Assembly: GCA_031539165.1 (NCBI GenBank)
Contig: JAVKLK010000014.1
Location: 1 to 39,105 of the forward strand
Direction of reading: 5' to 3'
DNA from: CAIVSN01 sp031539165
GTDB taxonomy: Bacteria; Patescibacteriota; Gracilibacteria; BD1-5; UBA2023
DNA: 39,105 bases
Positions 9,576 through 20,155 of the stretch are shown one piece after another (the first letter of the stretch is position 1; the number at the start of each line of letters is the position of its first letter). The notes beneath the pieces are model-generated. The model was not told the DNA's origin. It worked only from the letters and a program-made list of their open reading frames with translations, and did not search any database. The position numbers and the translations under genes are program-made.

Positions 9576-10154
9576 TTAAATCGCAAGAAATTCCTCCGTT
9601 GTCATCACATTTCCCAGCTTTGATATACCGATAAGTGCTGCATCATGATGTTCGATCGAGATGGTACCACAGGCATCAGATACGACCGTTGGGATAATAT
9701 CTCTATCATGAGCGTCTCGAGTGATGCTTGAGACAGCGAGGTCGGTCGCTACTCCGGAAACTACTATTTCAGTGATTCACTTTTCTCGGAGATATTCCTC
9801 GAGTCCTGTTTTATAGAATGAGCTTACTCGGGTTTTGGTAAATGTCTTTTCACTTGGGTTATACCCGAGTTCCTCCAGAAAATCCACAGACCAAGTATTT
9901 TCCTTGAGTATTCATGCATTTGGAGCTCACTTGAAACGAGGAGATAGAGTTGAACAATTATCGTAATTTTCATGGAATCCAAGATGTACCCAGATGATTT
10001 CTTCCTTGTTTTTATGAAATGCATCGATGAGCTTTTTCGCGTTCTCTATGGTTTTGTATTTTTCACAAAATGCTCCCATACCTTGGGGGGTGATTTTTCC
10101 ATCTGGATGGAGAAACTCGTTGATAAAATCGATGATGATAAGGGAGCGAGACAT
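9576..10154 (-). CDS. Isochorismatase-like hydrolase lacking the usual cysteine
   Basis: A 192-residue protein of the isochorismatase/nicotinamidase superfamily. SRSLIIIDFINEF supplies the catalytic Asp (D9), followed by WVHLGFHENY, a TKTRVSSF segment with the expected Lys and the cis-peptide motif VSGVATDLAVSSITRDA. In cysteine hydrolases that motif reads GVATDxCV; here the nucleophile position is Ala, as in the isochorismatase branch (EntB/PhzD type), which uses no Cys. An amidase role is therefore unlikely. Four or more TGA codons (9927, 9912, 9777) are Gly. The gene lies three bases downstream of the DUF3750 gene. Confidence 0.8.
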
Positions 10155-10157
10155 AAT

Positions 10158-10592
10158 TTATGATTTATGGGTTTTGTAATTTTTCCCAAACGCATTCCAA
10201 CCAAGCTCAAATGGACAATCTTTTATGTGTCCGCATATCCACTCAATGTATGTATTACTATTTGGTCAGAGAATGTTGTAGGTCTCTCTATGGGGATATG
10301 TACCTACGGATTCTTTGATGATTCTTATTATTTTTTCTGCATCAGATCCCTCTATGCATCATCGTAATTTCGAATTTCAAAACAAGAATCTTTTTACAAA
10401 GGGAAATAGGTTAATTCATTGATATATGCCGAATGCGTTTATAAAAATATGAGTATTTCTCTTTTTATCCTTTTCCCACAGTACTTCATACCGAGTAAGT
10501 ATTTCTCATTCTTGTATGACAACATAGGAATGTAGGGCAAAACAAAAAGGAGCATGTGCGGGACACTCGTAGAAGAATACAGCATTTTGCAT
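10158..10592 (-). CDS. DUF3750-family protein
   Basis: A 144-residue protein whose central segment ETYNILGPNSNTYIEWICG matches the conserved core of DUF3750 (a GPNSNT motif followed by an aromatic-rich helix), with an N-terminal region containing several Cys and His residues. The function of the family is unknown. Five TGA codons are Gly, including the G of LGPNSNT, so the gene is invisible under the standard code. It lies 13 bases downstream of the VOC gene and just before the isochorismatase-like gene, so all three are probably on one transcript. Confidence 0.65.
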
Positions 10593-10605
10593 ACAATCCA
10601 GAAAA

Positions 10606-11040
10606 TTATTCCCCCTCAAAATTCACCATCCATTGGACTCCGTATTGGTCACGTCCAGAGCCATAATACGCTCACCAAAACATATCCTGAAGGGGCATCT
10701 CGATGACTCAGCCCATCATAAGAGCCCCGAACACTCGTTCTGCTTCTTCCCGAGAATCAGGATGAAGCGATATATGGACGTTATTCCCTTGATTGACAGT
10801 AAACCCCATGGATGGTGGAGCATCCGTTCCCATGAGTTTATGTCCCCCAAAAATAGGAAGACATATGTGCATAATGCAGTGTTTGTCGGATTCTGAGATT
10901 GGAGGCATGCCTTCTGCTGGAGGAATATCCCCAAAGCGGGCGATTGGTCATTCAAATTCTCCGCCGAAAATACTCCGGTAAAAATGAAATGCCTCTTCTG
11001 TCTGAGTGCTGAAGTTGAGGTAGGTGGAAGTGTGGGCCAT
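10606..11040 (-). CDS. VOC/PhnB-like glyoxalase-fold protein
   Basis: A 144-residue protein. MAHTSTYLNFSTQTEEAFHF, then FYRSIFGGEF, HICLPIFGGHKLMGTD, VHISLHPDSREEAERVFGAL and the C-terminal GRDQYGVQWMVN stretch match PhnB-like members of the vicinal-oxygen-chelate superfamily. Members include metalloenzymes and resistance proteins, but most are uncharacterised. Four TGA codons (including 10708 and 10672) are Gly. The chosen ATG is the only one consistent with the family N-terminus. Confidence 0.82.
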
Positions 11041-11093
11041 ATTTCAAATAATATATGAAAGTATACATTCTTTCAGGCAAATACATAGTTTGT

Positions 11094-11900
11094 TTAAAAC
11101 AGAGATTCGAACTTCTTTTGGAGAAGATGCGCCTTCTTTGGATTAAATTCAAGGGTAAATCTATGCCTTGCTGGCTGGAATACGATGGATTGAAATGCTC
11201 TCCGCTCGATATGAGTCATATTTACAGAAGAAAGAGATTTCATAAAAATAGAGAGGGCTTCCGCCACAGTAGGATCAATAACAAGCTTCATAATCCACGA
11301 CCCAAATATATTGTAGTATTCAGACGAATCTTGCCTGAGTGGATTTGTTCAAAGGGAAAATTCAAGAGTCACGCTCTGCTGTCGAGTTCGAATGAGCGCC
11401 TGAGAGATGGGGATTATCTGTGTGACTATCAGCCGAAAATTGAAAGCTTTCATTTTCTTGAGCCAAAGCACATCTGTATCAGCCTCCATGAAACAAAACC
11501 AATCCAGCGGAACAGAGGCATAGAATGGCATCTTCTGTAATCATGAAAGAGGGGAAATCTGAAAGAAAACATGAGTTGCGAGCATATCCAACTCACTGAG
11601 AGTTTGACAAAAATATATCTCTCTTTGAGGGGTTGCACTTGCTTGCATTACTTGGATATTTTCATGCAATGCATACGAACGCTTTATCATCTTTGCTTCT
11701 TCTATTTTCCTCTCAATATAGATGAGAGAAAGCATAGCAGTTTTATTTGCGACTATAAGAATCCCTTTCTGTTCCAACGCGTGTATAGCATTATAGGCAG
11801 CCTGAATTGAGCATCCTGTGTTACTCGCTACATCTTTTACTAAATGGGCAATTTTTATTGGTCCATGAGCAAGAAATTTTTCAACAGAATCTGCTATCAT
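11094..11900 (-). CDS. Winged-helix DNA-binding protein, unknown family
   Basis: A 268-residue protein. Residues 20-52 form a helix-turn-helix/winged-helix unit (AHLVKDVASNTGCSIQAAYN, then AIHALEQKGILIVANK). The remaining 200 residues look alpha/beta with aromatic residues (PFYASVPLDWFCFMEADTDV) and may form a sensor or effector domain that I do not recognise. TGA at 11541 and 11349 are Gly; read as stops they would split the gene into three. An inverted repeat lies just upstream of the start (11907-11935), suggesting autoregulation. The gene is divergent from the queuosine-precursor transporter gene. Confidence 0.65.
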
Positions 11901-11906
11901 TTTTAA

Positions 11907-11935
11907 AGTAAAACTTGAAATATCTATAGTTTACT
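11907..11935. promoter_or_regulatory. Inverted repeat in the divergent regulator/transporter promoter region
   Basis: AGTAAAACT (11907-11915) and AGTTTACT (11928-11935) are inverted copies apart from one inserted A, separated by 12 bp, in the 105-bp gap between the winged-helix gene and the yhhQ-like gene. The repeat sits where the promoter of the regulator gene should be. It is a plausible operator for the encoded regulator; this is inferred from position only. Confidence 0.4.
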
Positions 11936-12005
11936 GTCATTTTTCGTGAAAATCAAATCTATCAGCCTATTCTCAAATTCAGATATATTCTCATCCCTCA
12001 AGTAT

Positions 12006-12755
12006 ATGAATGCGAATCAGGTAAAAAATATTCTCTCCCTGGAATGAAGAACCTATATTACAGATCCAGAAATTTCTGAAGCACTCCCCCACAAATATCT
12101 CCTTCAGCTCTCAATGGTATGGGTTTCGATATTGATTCTTTGATTCTTCACATCCCTAAAAACATTCGATGTATTTTGAGTAACATTCTTTGTCGCAGCA
12201 ATAGCCTACCCTTTTACCTATATATTCAATGATATGTTCACCGAAGTATATGGATATAGAGTTTCGAGGAAAATTATATGGACCGGTCTCTTGAGTGTAA
12301 TTTTCATAACATCTCTTGCCTCTCTATACACGTATATTCCAAGTGGAAAAGACTTCGATCCTCTCAGTGAACAAGCATTTAATCGTATATTCCGAGCAAG
12401 TCCACTTGTTGCACTCGCCGGGGCGTTATCATTCTTTCTTGGAGAGTATACCAACTCTGTATGGCTGGCAAAAATGAAGGTTTGGACAAATGGAAAATGG
12501 GAAGCCTTTCGCTGTATTACTTCGACCCTCTTTTGACAGATTGTAGACAACACGCTATTTGCACTCGTTCTGAGCTGAATTTTACAGTACTTTTCATTTG
12601 ATGTCGCCATCAGTGGAATTATATCAACTGTACTATTTTGTACCCTCTGGGAAATTCTTGCATTTCCCTTATACACACAACCCCTAATCAAATGGCTCAA
12701 AGAAAAAGAAGGAATCGATACGTACGATAGATCGACTCGCTTTTCAATTGTATAA
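12006..12755 (+). CDS. yhhQ: Queuosine precursor transporter, YhhQ/VUT family
   Basis: A 249-residue integral membrane protein with about six hydrophobic segments. The hallmark AYPFTYIFNDMFTEVYGYRV after the second segment is characteristic of the VUT/YhhQ family (PF02592), as is ALSFFLGEYTNSVWLAKMK. YhhQ imports preQ0/preQ1 for tRNA queuosine modification. No tgt or queuosine synthesis genes are in the window, so salvage elsewhere in the genome must be assumed. Five TGA codons (12045, 12126+24, 12177, 12534, 12576) read as Gly within hydrophobic segments. The start ATG gives a normal N-terminus. Confidence 0.88.
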
Positions 12756-12828
12756 ATCGAGAATTTCGATATACTCAGTCTCAATCAAATGTCCCTTTCG
12801 GACATTTTTATTTGAATGTTTACCATCC

Positions 12829-14277
12829 ATGTCCAACGAAACCGTCGTACGCTTTAACAATGTATCCTTTAAGTTTGAGAGCGGCAGAATTATTCTCGAT
12901 GAAGTTGATTTCTCGATCCGTAAAGGAACAAAAATTACCATCATGGGGCAAAATGGCGCAGGGAAAAGCACCATTTTCAAGATGATTACTGGGGAGCTCA
13001 AGAATAAATACGGAACAATCAATGTAGATCGTGATGCCACTATCGGTATCGCATTCCAATCAATGCCCGCTGCGGATAGAGATCTGGATTTGCGCAGTTA
13101 CTTCCGCAAGTATGCCAATGATGATTCCTACAATATAGATGCGAAAATTGCGAACACGCTAGAAACTGTCAACCTCAAAGCTCCACTTGATAGAATTGTT
13201 CGGTCTTTTTCTGGATGACAACAAGCACGACTTTTGCTTGCAGCAGCACTGATAGGAAATCCTGATATTCTCTTGCTGGATGAGCCAACCAACAATCTCG
13301 ATAGCGCTGGTATTGAACACTTGACCGAGTTTCTCGTACACTACAAAAAAACGGTTGTAGTAATCTCCCACGATGCGGAATTCCTCAATGCTTTCACTGA
13401 CGGGGTTCTCTACCTTGATGTCCATACCCACAAAGTGGAGCAGTATGTGGGAAACTATCATGATGTAGTAGATCAAATTGCCGCAAGAATTGAAAAAGAA
13501 AATCGAAAAAATGCCCTCATGGTAAAAGAAGCTCAAGCCAATAAAGAACAGGCTGAAGTTTTTGCTCACAAAGGAGGAAAGCTTCGACTTGTTGCCAAGA
13601 AAATGCGAGAGAAAGCAGAAGAACTGGAAGAAAACATGGTCGATGTTCGACGAGAAGACAAAACGATTCGGAAGTTCACTATTCCAGCACAAGAGGATAT
13701 TGGAGGACTTATTCTTCAGCTTGATAGCGTAAATATTATGCGCAACCATGAGCCAACAGAGATTCCGGTGGATGTAAAACTCTATCGAGGAAGACATCTG
13801 CTTCTTTCTGGTCCAAATGGAATTGGGAAAACTACTCTTCTCGAGCAACTTGCATCGGGGCATGCCAAAGGTGAGCACGTAACCCAATGAGTAAAAATAG
13901 GGTACTACCGGCAAGATTTCTCCAATCTTGATTTCAATCAAACCGTATACGACTGTCTCAATGAGGCAGCTGACAATAATATTCAAGAAGGAGATCTTCG
14001 CTCTATGGCAGCGGGATTTCTCATTACTGGAGAAGTGATGAAAACCCCTATCGGTTACCTCTCAGATGGACAAAAGGCCCTTGTTTCATTTGCTCGACTG
14101 GTTCTCCAGAAGCCTGGACTGCTTATCTTGGATGAACCGACGAATCATGTGAATTTCCGACATATCCCTGTAATAGCCGAAGCACTCGATGCATACGAAT
14201 GAACCATGATTCTCGTATCTCACGTTCAAGAATTCGTATGGCAAATACGAATCGATGATTATCTGGAACTCGAATAA
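12829..14277 (+). CDS. ABC-F family ATPase
   Basis: A 482-residue protein with two ABC nucleotide-binding domains and no membrane segment, as in ABC-F translation factors (EttA/Uup/YkpA type). Domain 1: Walker A GQNGAGKST, signature SFSGGQQARL, Walker B ILLLDEPTNNLD. The linker (about residues 215-295) is Lys/Glu-rich coiled coil. Domain 2: Walker A GPNGIGKTT, signature YLSDGQKALVSFARL, Walker B LLILDEPTNHVNF. TGA at 13216 encodes the second, invariant glycine of the first signature, strong evidence for the reassigned code; TGA at 13888 and 14200 are also Gly. The second signature is SDGQ instead of SGGQ. ABC-F proteins act on the ribosome; the subtype cannot be fixed here. Confidence 0.92.
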
Positions 14278-14337
14278 TTCTTTGCTTTTTTAGAAAAATT
14301 CCCGAGTATCCGTCCAATTCTTTCACCCCCGCCCATT

Positions 14338-15654
14338 TTGGCTCTCTTTACCGAGCTCGGACTTTCCGAGCCAATCCTTCGCGCACTTGCCACAGAAGGA
14401 TACACTGTACCAACCCCAATCCAAGCACAATCTATTCCCATCATTCTCTCAGGACGTGATATGGTAGGTTGCGCCCAAACTGGAACAGGAAAAACTGCTG
14501 CCTTTTCCCTCCCTATACTGGAACGTCTGCATAATTCAAAACACTCTGCACCAAAGGGGGATGCCTCTCAAGCTCATCATGGTCACTGACCAAGAAGAAT
14601 CCGATGTCTGGTACTTACTCCAACAAGAGAGCTCGCCATTCAAATTGGAGACTCCCTCGCAACATACGGGAAACACCTCCCCCTCCGATATACCGTCATA
14701 TTTGGTGGAGTGGGACAATGAGCCCAGACAAACAGTCTCCGAAACGGGGTGGATATCCTGGTTGCTACACCTGGACGACTTCTTGATTTGATGAATCAAG
14801 GATTTGTCGATTTACGGCAAGTAGAATGTTTCGTACTTGATGAAGCAGATCGAATGCTCGATATGGGATTTGTTCATGATGTTCGGAAAGTCATTGCAAA
14901 AATCCCTGACAATCGACAGACTCTCCTTTTCTCTGCAACAATGCCGGAAGAAATTGTGAAGCTTTCCAAAACAATCCTTCGAGATCCGGCACGAGTAGAG
15001 GTAACTCCCGTTTCTTCTACTGCGGAAAAAATAGCGCAAGCCGTGTACTTTGTCTCAAAAACAGACAAAAAGAAACTCTTGGTCCACTTGTTACAAGATT
15101 CAAGCTGGAGACAGGTGCTCGTATTCTCAAGAACCAAACATGGATCCGATAAAATCGTCTCTGATTTGGAACATGTCGGAATTGAAGCGGGGGCAATCCA
15201 TGGGAATAAATCACAAAATGCCCGACAGCGTGCACTCAATGCCTTTAAAGACGGGAAATTGCGAGTACTGGTTGCCACCGATATTGCCGCTCGAGGAATT
15301 GACATAGACGAGCTTGCTCATGTAATCAATTACGATCTTTCCAATGAAGCAGAGACCTATGTGCACCGAATAGGACGGACGGGGCGTGCTGGAGCAAGTG
15401 GACTCGCTGTATCATTCTGTGACGGAGAAGAGCGAGCTTATCTGCGAGATATCGAAAAATTGATAGGAAAGAAAATTCCAGTAGTATCAGATCACCCCTT
15501 TCCAACGAACGATCAAATCGCTGTCTCTGAAGCACAAGCAGCAGAAGCAGCAAAAAGAGCTCCTCGATGAAGAGGAAGATCCCCCTGAAACGCTTCTGCA
15601 GGAAAAACAGGCTTTTATGCTCAGCCAGGAGGAAAGAAAAAGAAATTTCGGTAG
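14338..15654 (+). CDS. DEAD-box RNA helicase, RhlE-like
   Basis: A 438-residue DEAD-box ATPase. It has the Q motif (FTELGLSEPILRALATEGYT with PTPIQAQSIP), motif I AQTGTGKT, Ia PTRELA, Ib TPGRLLD, II DEAD, III SAT, IV VFSRTK, V ATDIAARGIDI and VI HRIGRTGRAG. A short basic Gly-rich tail follows (RAPRGRGRSPGNASAGKTGF). TGA codons (14587, 14719, 15568, 15583) are Gly. No ATG exists between the in-frame upstream stop (the ABC-F TAA) and the Q motif, so the TTG at 14338 is the likely start. It probably unwinds structured RNA or assists ribosome assembly; the short basic tail resembles RhlE rather than CsdA or DbpA. Confidence 0.92.
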
Positions 15655-15681
15655 TAGGTCTTTATCCTTCATGAATCATCA

Positions 15682-16239
15682 ATGCGGATTGATATTCTCC
15701 CCTCCAAAAAAACTTCTCCAGAAAACCTCGTAATCCAATACAGTTTTCATGAGTCTCGGTTTTGAATGTACCTTGTGGCATCAAATTCAATAGGAGTCTG
15801 CAATGTTTTATTTTGCGAGAGTCGCCAAGCATGAATTGCCGACCTTCAAGGGAGATGGAAACAATCCGTTATCACAGAAGCATACTCCCATCTCCATAAA
15901 CCAGTAATAGACTTCCTCCTGGACCCCTCTGAAGCATGAATGAATTCACATCTCTCCTTCTCCGTATCAGGTACACCATTTCAGCTCAAAGTATGGAATC
16001 TTCTTCTCTCGATTCCCCGAGGAGAAACCGCATCCTACAAAGAAATTGCCCTCCGAATGGGGGATGCTAATCTCTGCAGAGCTGTGGGCAATGCTGTTGG
16101 AAGAAATCCCATCTGATACCTTATTCCCTGTCATCGTATACTTCCTTCAACGGGAAAAATTGGGGGCTACTGTTGGTGACCTTTACGCAAGAAGTCCATG
16201 CTTGACTGGGATGCGGAACATTGACACTGAGATAAATAG
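15682..16239 (+). CDS. ogt: Methylated-DNA-[protein]-cysteine S-methyltransferase
   Basis: A 185-residue suicide alkyltransferase that removes O6-alkyl groups from guanine. The C-terminal domain has FQLKVWNLLLSIPRGETASY, YKEIALRMG, RAVGNAVGRNP and the active-site IPCHR, followed by GKIGGYCWGPLRKK. Five or more in-frame TGA (15760, 15817, 15940, 16111, 16189) are Gly; a standard-code annotation would see only a fragment. The N-terminal domain is a poorly conserved beta-sheet domain. It follows the helicase gene by 27 bases and may share its transcript. Confidence 0.9.
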
Positions 16240-16259
16240 GATACACTGAGTTGGTGTAT
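16221..16259 (+). promoter_or_regulatory. Possible promoter and inverted repeat before the DUF4153 gene
   Basis: TTGACA (16221-16226) overlaps the end of the alkyltransferase gene; TACACT (16242-16247) follows after 15 bp. ATACAC (16241-16246) and GTGTAT (16254-16259) form an inverted repeat over the putative -10. The short spacer makes the promoter uncertain. Confidence 0.3.
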
Positions 16260-16275
16260 TTCCTCACTCTCTCCT

Positions 16276-18096
16276 ATGAAATCAATTATCGCGATGATAC
16301 ATTTGACTCATATTCGCGAGTCTCTTCTTACCATATTCCGACGCTTTCCTGTTGGAATATTTTTTATAGGCATCGTGAGCACTTTGCTAGGATGCATTGT
16401 CTCCATGGATAATTTTACCAAGCTCCCCTATCCTCTGTACGAAGGAGTATATACAGGAATAGCAGCCTTTTTTCTTACAATTGGCCTCACGCTCGCAACG
16501 GAACATCTCAAACTGAGGGCAAAAATTCTCTGGCAACTCCCCGTAGTCGCTTTTGCGGTTGCGTTCTTTTGGACGCTCCATGAAACAGGGGTTGAAAGCC
16601 GAACCTCCACTCTCACCATTTGTCTTACTCTCGCATGCTTTGGGAGCTTCCTCTTTTTTGCCCCCTATCTTACAGATATTCGGAAATGAAAAGTGAATCG
16701 AGAAAGTTATACGGAATACCTCTATCAGATATTTGTGGCAATCGGACTTGCGAAAATTGTTGGGATTCTGGTGTTTGTACTCGGAGCTATTGCTATAGGA
16801 GTAACATTCTCCCTGTTCTCTCTCGAATTCATCCGATCTGATAGAATAATAGCCTATTGGGCAATTATTTCTTTTTGTATAACAAGCCCCCTCCTTGCTC
16901 TCGGAAAAATACCAACCGGAAAACCGAAGTCTGCAGGGGGAATTGCTCAAAACACATTTCTTTTATTTTTGATGCGATATGTGGGCATTCCTTTCATTTA
17001 TATCTATTTCGTCATCCTCTACGCGTATACAGCAAAAGTACTCTTCCATCTAGATGTCTGGCCGAAAGGACAAATCCCTTGGATGATTATAGGTTTCTCA
17101 AGTTTTGGATACATCATCTATGCTCTTTCCGAATCAATCGAGAAGAAATTTACTCTGGTTTGATTCTTTCGGAGATGGTTTCCCCTTGCTGTGCTTCCTC
17201 AATGCTTCATGCTTCTGTATGCAATCGGTCTGCGAATCTGGCAGTATGATGTAACCGTAAATCGATACTTTGTTGCGGTCTTTGGAATATGGCTGACTGT
17301 GGTATCGATATACTTCTTTTTGAGCAAGGCTCGACTTCTTTTTGTCCTTCCTGCCTCTCTCTCAGTCGCCATACTTCTCATATCTATCGGTCCTTGGTCA
17401 ATCCATGTCCTTCCCGATCATCGCCAGTTTCTTCGACTAACCACCTACCTCGAACAAGCCAATATACTTCAAAATGGTAAGGTAGTGCCCCTTGCTCACC
17501 CAAAAGACGTGCCTGATACTCTCCTGCAAGAAATACGAAATGGAATAGAAGGACTCTGTGATTTCCGGTCATGTACTCCAGAAGTAACGAATCTTTTTGA
17601 TGGGAAGCTCGTACTTCCGCAAGAAAGTGACCAGAAAGGCTTTCCGTTGCAAATACAAGAAAAGGCATTGTCACTCCTCGGTATACCAGAACCAGCTATC
17701 GTTTCTTATTCTGACGACTCAACAACTCAGTACACACTCCAATCAAACACCAGTATATTTCCTCTCAATACGATTTGATTTGAACAGGTAGTAGTATTGG
17801 GACAGGAGTTCTCTCCTCCTAAAACAAATACTGGTTCTTATAGCATTGTTGTTTCAAAGAAATCAGAAGGGACACTCTACCGCGGAACTGAGGTAGTAGG
17901 AACTTTCGGCCTGCAATCCTGCATGGAAAGGATTCGGCAATCGAAAGCTCCTGAAATGACACCAGAAGATATGACTTGTGTCGTATCAATCCCTTGATTC
18001 TCCCTGCGACTGATATTTGATTTTATACAATTTCAGAAAGACGGTGATATCTTCACTCAGGGGTATGGTCTGATTCACAAAAACCCTCATCCATAA
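16276..18096 (+). CDS. DUF4153-type multispanning membrane protein
   Basis: A 606-residue protein. The first 390 residues hold about ten to eleven hydrophobic segments, including the SFLFFAPYLTDIR, RYVGIPFIYIYFVILYAYTA and KGQIPWMIIGFSSFGYIIYA stretches that match DUF4153. The remaining 215 residues are soluble and mostly extracytoplasmic, with strand-like Ser/Thr-rich sequence and four cysteines. TGA codons (16687, 17161, 17776, 17995) are Gly. The function of the family is unknown. The gene ends 45 bases before the response-regulator gene, whose promoter repeats begin inside its 3' end. Confidence 0.75.
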
Positions 18097-18124
18097 TCTT
18101 TTCTTAATCTTCCATCTCTATACT
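18089..18124 (+). promoter_or_regulatory. Two-component promoter with tandem 11-bp repeats
   Basis: Two head-to-tail 11-mers, ATCCATAATCT (18089-18099) and TTTCTTAATCT (18100-18110), agree at 8 of 11 positions. Eight bases further is a -10, TATACT (18119-18124). Tandem repeats at 11-bp spacing overlapping the -35 are the usual binding pattern of OmpR/PhoB-type regulators that activate transcription. The same repeat recurs before the proline-rich protein gene downstream. Autoregulation by the encoded response regulator is inferred. Confidence 0.6.
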
Positions 18125-18141
18125 GAAGCAAATACCATTCT

Positions 18142-18867
18142 ATGATTCTTATTGTCGACGACAGTCAAGCCATTGCTCAAAATATCGCTCAATATTTGAA
18201 GCTCCATGGATTTGAAACGAAAGCCCTTTTTGATGGAGAGGCGGCCTTTGAAGAAATCATACGAAGCCATGATGCGGGAAAACCGGTGAAGCTTGTTATT
18301 CTGGATAGAATGATGCCCCATCTCGATGGAATGGGACTTCTACGCCTTATGCGAAGCAGAGGTATTCAGACTCCCGTCATGTTTCTCACTGCTCTCGGGA
18401 AGCCCATCGATCGGCTTGAATGACTCGAACTTGGTGCAATTGAATATATTGTAAAGCCGATAGAACTCCGGGAAATTCTTATTCGAGTCCAAAATCTCCT
18501 CTCTTTTGGAGAAAAATCTAGTTCTTCTCCAAAATGAAGTGGGCACGCTGAATACACAGAAAAGCGAGAGATAGGAGATATTATGCTCTTTCCTGAATCC
18601 AAGACCGTGCAAAAAAATAATGTTCTCATTCCCCTCTCTCCAAAAGAGTACGGGATACTGGAACTTCTTGTACGAAATGCTGGCAAAGTCGTGAGTCCCG
18701 AAGAGATTTTTGAGGAGGTATGGCACGATAGAGGTTCTCGTTTTTCTGAATACTCTTCGACTATCACGGTACACATGGCTTATCTCCGAAAGAAGCTCGG
18801 AAAGGACTGCATTCGCACCGTGAAATACTCTGGATATACCATAAACAATAGCCTCTCTCGCAAATAA
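18142..18867 (+). CDS. OmpR-family response regulator
   Basis: A 241-residue response regulator. Receiver domain at residues 1-118: acidic pair D6/D7, phospho-acceptor D55 in LVILDRMMPHLDG, Thr in FLTAL, and K105 in YIVKP. A winged-helix output domain follows (LSPKEYGILELLVRNAGKVV, then the recognition region STITVHMAYLRKKLG and the RTVKYSGYTI hairpin). TGA codons (18421, 18535) are Gly. It is followed by the histidine kinase after four bases and so forms one operon with it. Tandem 11-bp repeats before its promoter suggest autoregulation. Confidence 0.93.
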
Positions 18868-18871
18868 TCTG

Positions 18872-20122
18872 ATGCACTCTATTCCAAGAAGACTCCGTAT
18901 ATTTCTCGCATTTGTCGGGCTTGCTTGTTCGTTTCTTGTACTGTTTGGAACAGCATTTTATTTGGAAAGTGGAAGAGACTGGAATTCAAAAAAACATGCA
19001 GAGCTTGCATCAATGATTCAAGATATTCAAAGCCTCCCCGAGGCACAGCAATACTTTGGGGATATTCGCATGGTAGAGCCTGATGGAAGCATTTCTCACA
19101 ACGAAGGAGTATTTGAATTTCTTCCCGAAACAATCGTTCGAGACTCTCCTGCGGAATCCTTCCATGGTATGACGTTTTATATCATAGGCACAACCTTACC
19201 TGGAGGAGAAACGCTGCTTTTTGCGGATGATATTACCGATGCTGTTGAATTACGAAGACGCATTCTTCATAGCATTCAAACAAGCTCCCTGATTCTCATG
19301 ACTCTCGTCATCGGAATAGGCTGGGTATTCACCTACAAAATCTTCCGACCTGTTCAGGCAATTGTTCAATCCATTGAAGGGTTCCGTCTAGAAAATCCAT
19401 CAAAAATGGATGCAGTTCCAGTATTTGGAGCAGAAAATGATGAATTCGTACGAATTGCAAGAAAGCTTGAAGAGCTTTTTGGGAGATTTCGGACTGAGGC
19501 AAGAAAGATTGAAGACCTCAGTTCAAATATTGCCCATGAGCTCAAAAACGGACTCTTTGAGGTCGCGAGCACCCTTGATGTGGCTGAGGTGGATGCATCT
19601 CCACTCCCCCACGTACAAACAGCAAAGAAACAAGTACTTCATCTCGGTGAACTGGTCCAATCTCTTCTCCTGCTTGCCAACAAAGAGCGAGAAATAGTAA
19701 AACAACGGGTGAAACTCTGCTCTCTCATAGAAAAAAGCATCCCGCTTCAAGAAACACGAGTTCGGGTAGAATGTGCCCCAAAAATACAGTGGAACATTGT
19801 TCCAGATCTCTTTGAAATAGTTCTTCGAAATGCAATTGGAAATGCTTGTAAATTTACTTCAGAAACAGGGACTATAACCATTCGGGCGAGCGAAAACACT
19901 CTCTCAATTGCAGACAATGGGGTGGGTATTCCCGAGAAAGACATTCCTTTTGTATGGGATCGATTTTATAAATGAGACAGTGCCAGAACAAACGGAAGTT
20001 GAAGCTGACTTGGACTCACTCTCATAAAGCACATAGTAGAAGAAATTCATGGATACACCGTAACCATTGAGAGCACTCCATGAAAAGGAACTACCCTTAC
20101 CATACTTCGTCGAATTTCTTAG
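18872..20122 (+). CDS. Sensor histidine kinase
   Basis: A 416-residue membrane kinase that should phosphorylate the response regulator encoded four bases upstream. Two transmembrane segments (about residues 9-31 and 136-156) flank a periplasmic sensor region of about 100 residues. Then come a HAMP-like linker, the H box NIAHELKNGLFEV with H222, the N box LRNAIGNACKFTSE, G1 IADNGVGIPEKD, the F box PFVWDRFYKGD and the G2 box GSGLGLTLIKHIVEEIHG. TGA codons at 19973, 19994, 20000 and 20081 are Gly; two of these make the G2 box, so the kinase works only under the reassigned code. The sensed signal is unknown. Confidence 0.93.
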
Positions 20123-20149
20123 GAGTTTCTTAATATAGAACAGTACAAT
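20115..20149 (+). promoter_or_regulatory. Second promoter with the same tandem 11-bp repeats
   Basis: TTTCTTAGGAG (20115-20125) and TTTCTTAATAT (20126-20136) are tandem 11-mers sharing TTTCTTA. Seven bases on is TACAAT (20144-20149). The layout copies the promoter of the two-component operon, which has TTTCTTAATCT. The first copy lies within the last codons of the kinase gene. The following gene starts six bases after the -10, so its mRNA may be leaderless. Control by the response regulator is inferred from the shared repeat. Confidence 0.55.
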
Positions 20150-20155
20150 ACCGAT

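Noticed and set aside
12218..12784. Open frame of 188 codons on the minus strand
   Set aside because: It is antisense to the yhhQ-like membrane protein; the repeated hydrophobic codons produce open antisense frames.
13159..13986. Open frame of 275 codons on the minus strand
   Set aside because: It is the antisense of the ABC-F gene, whose motifs are unmistakable.
14338..15654. Helicase gene, alkyltransferase gene and many others appear as pseudogenes with several TGA stops
   Set aside because: The TGAs fall in frame, mostly at glycine positions, with no frameshift or TAA/TAG. This is code reassignment, not decay.
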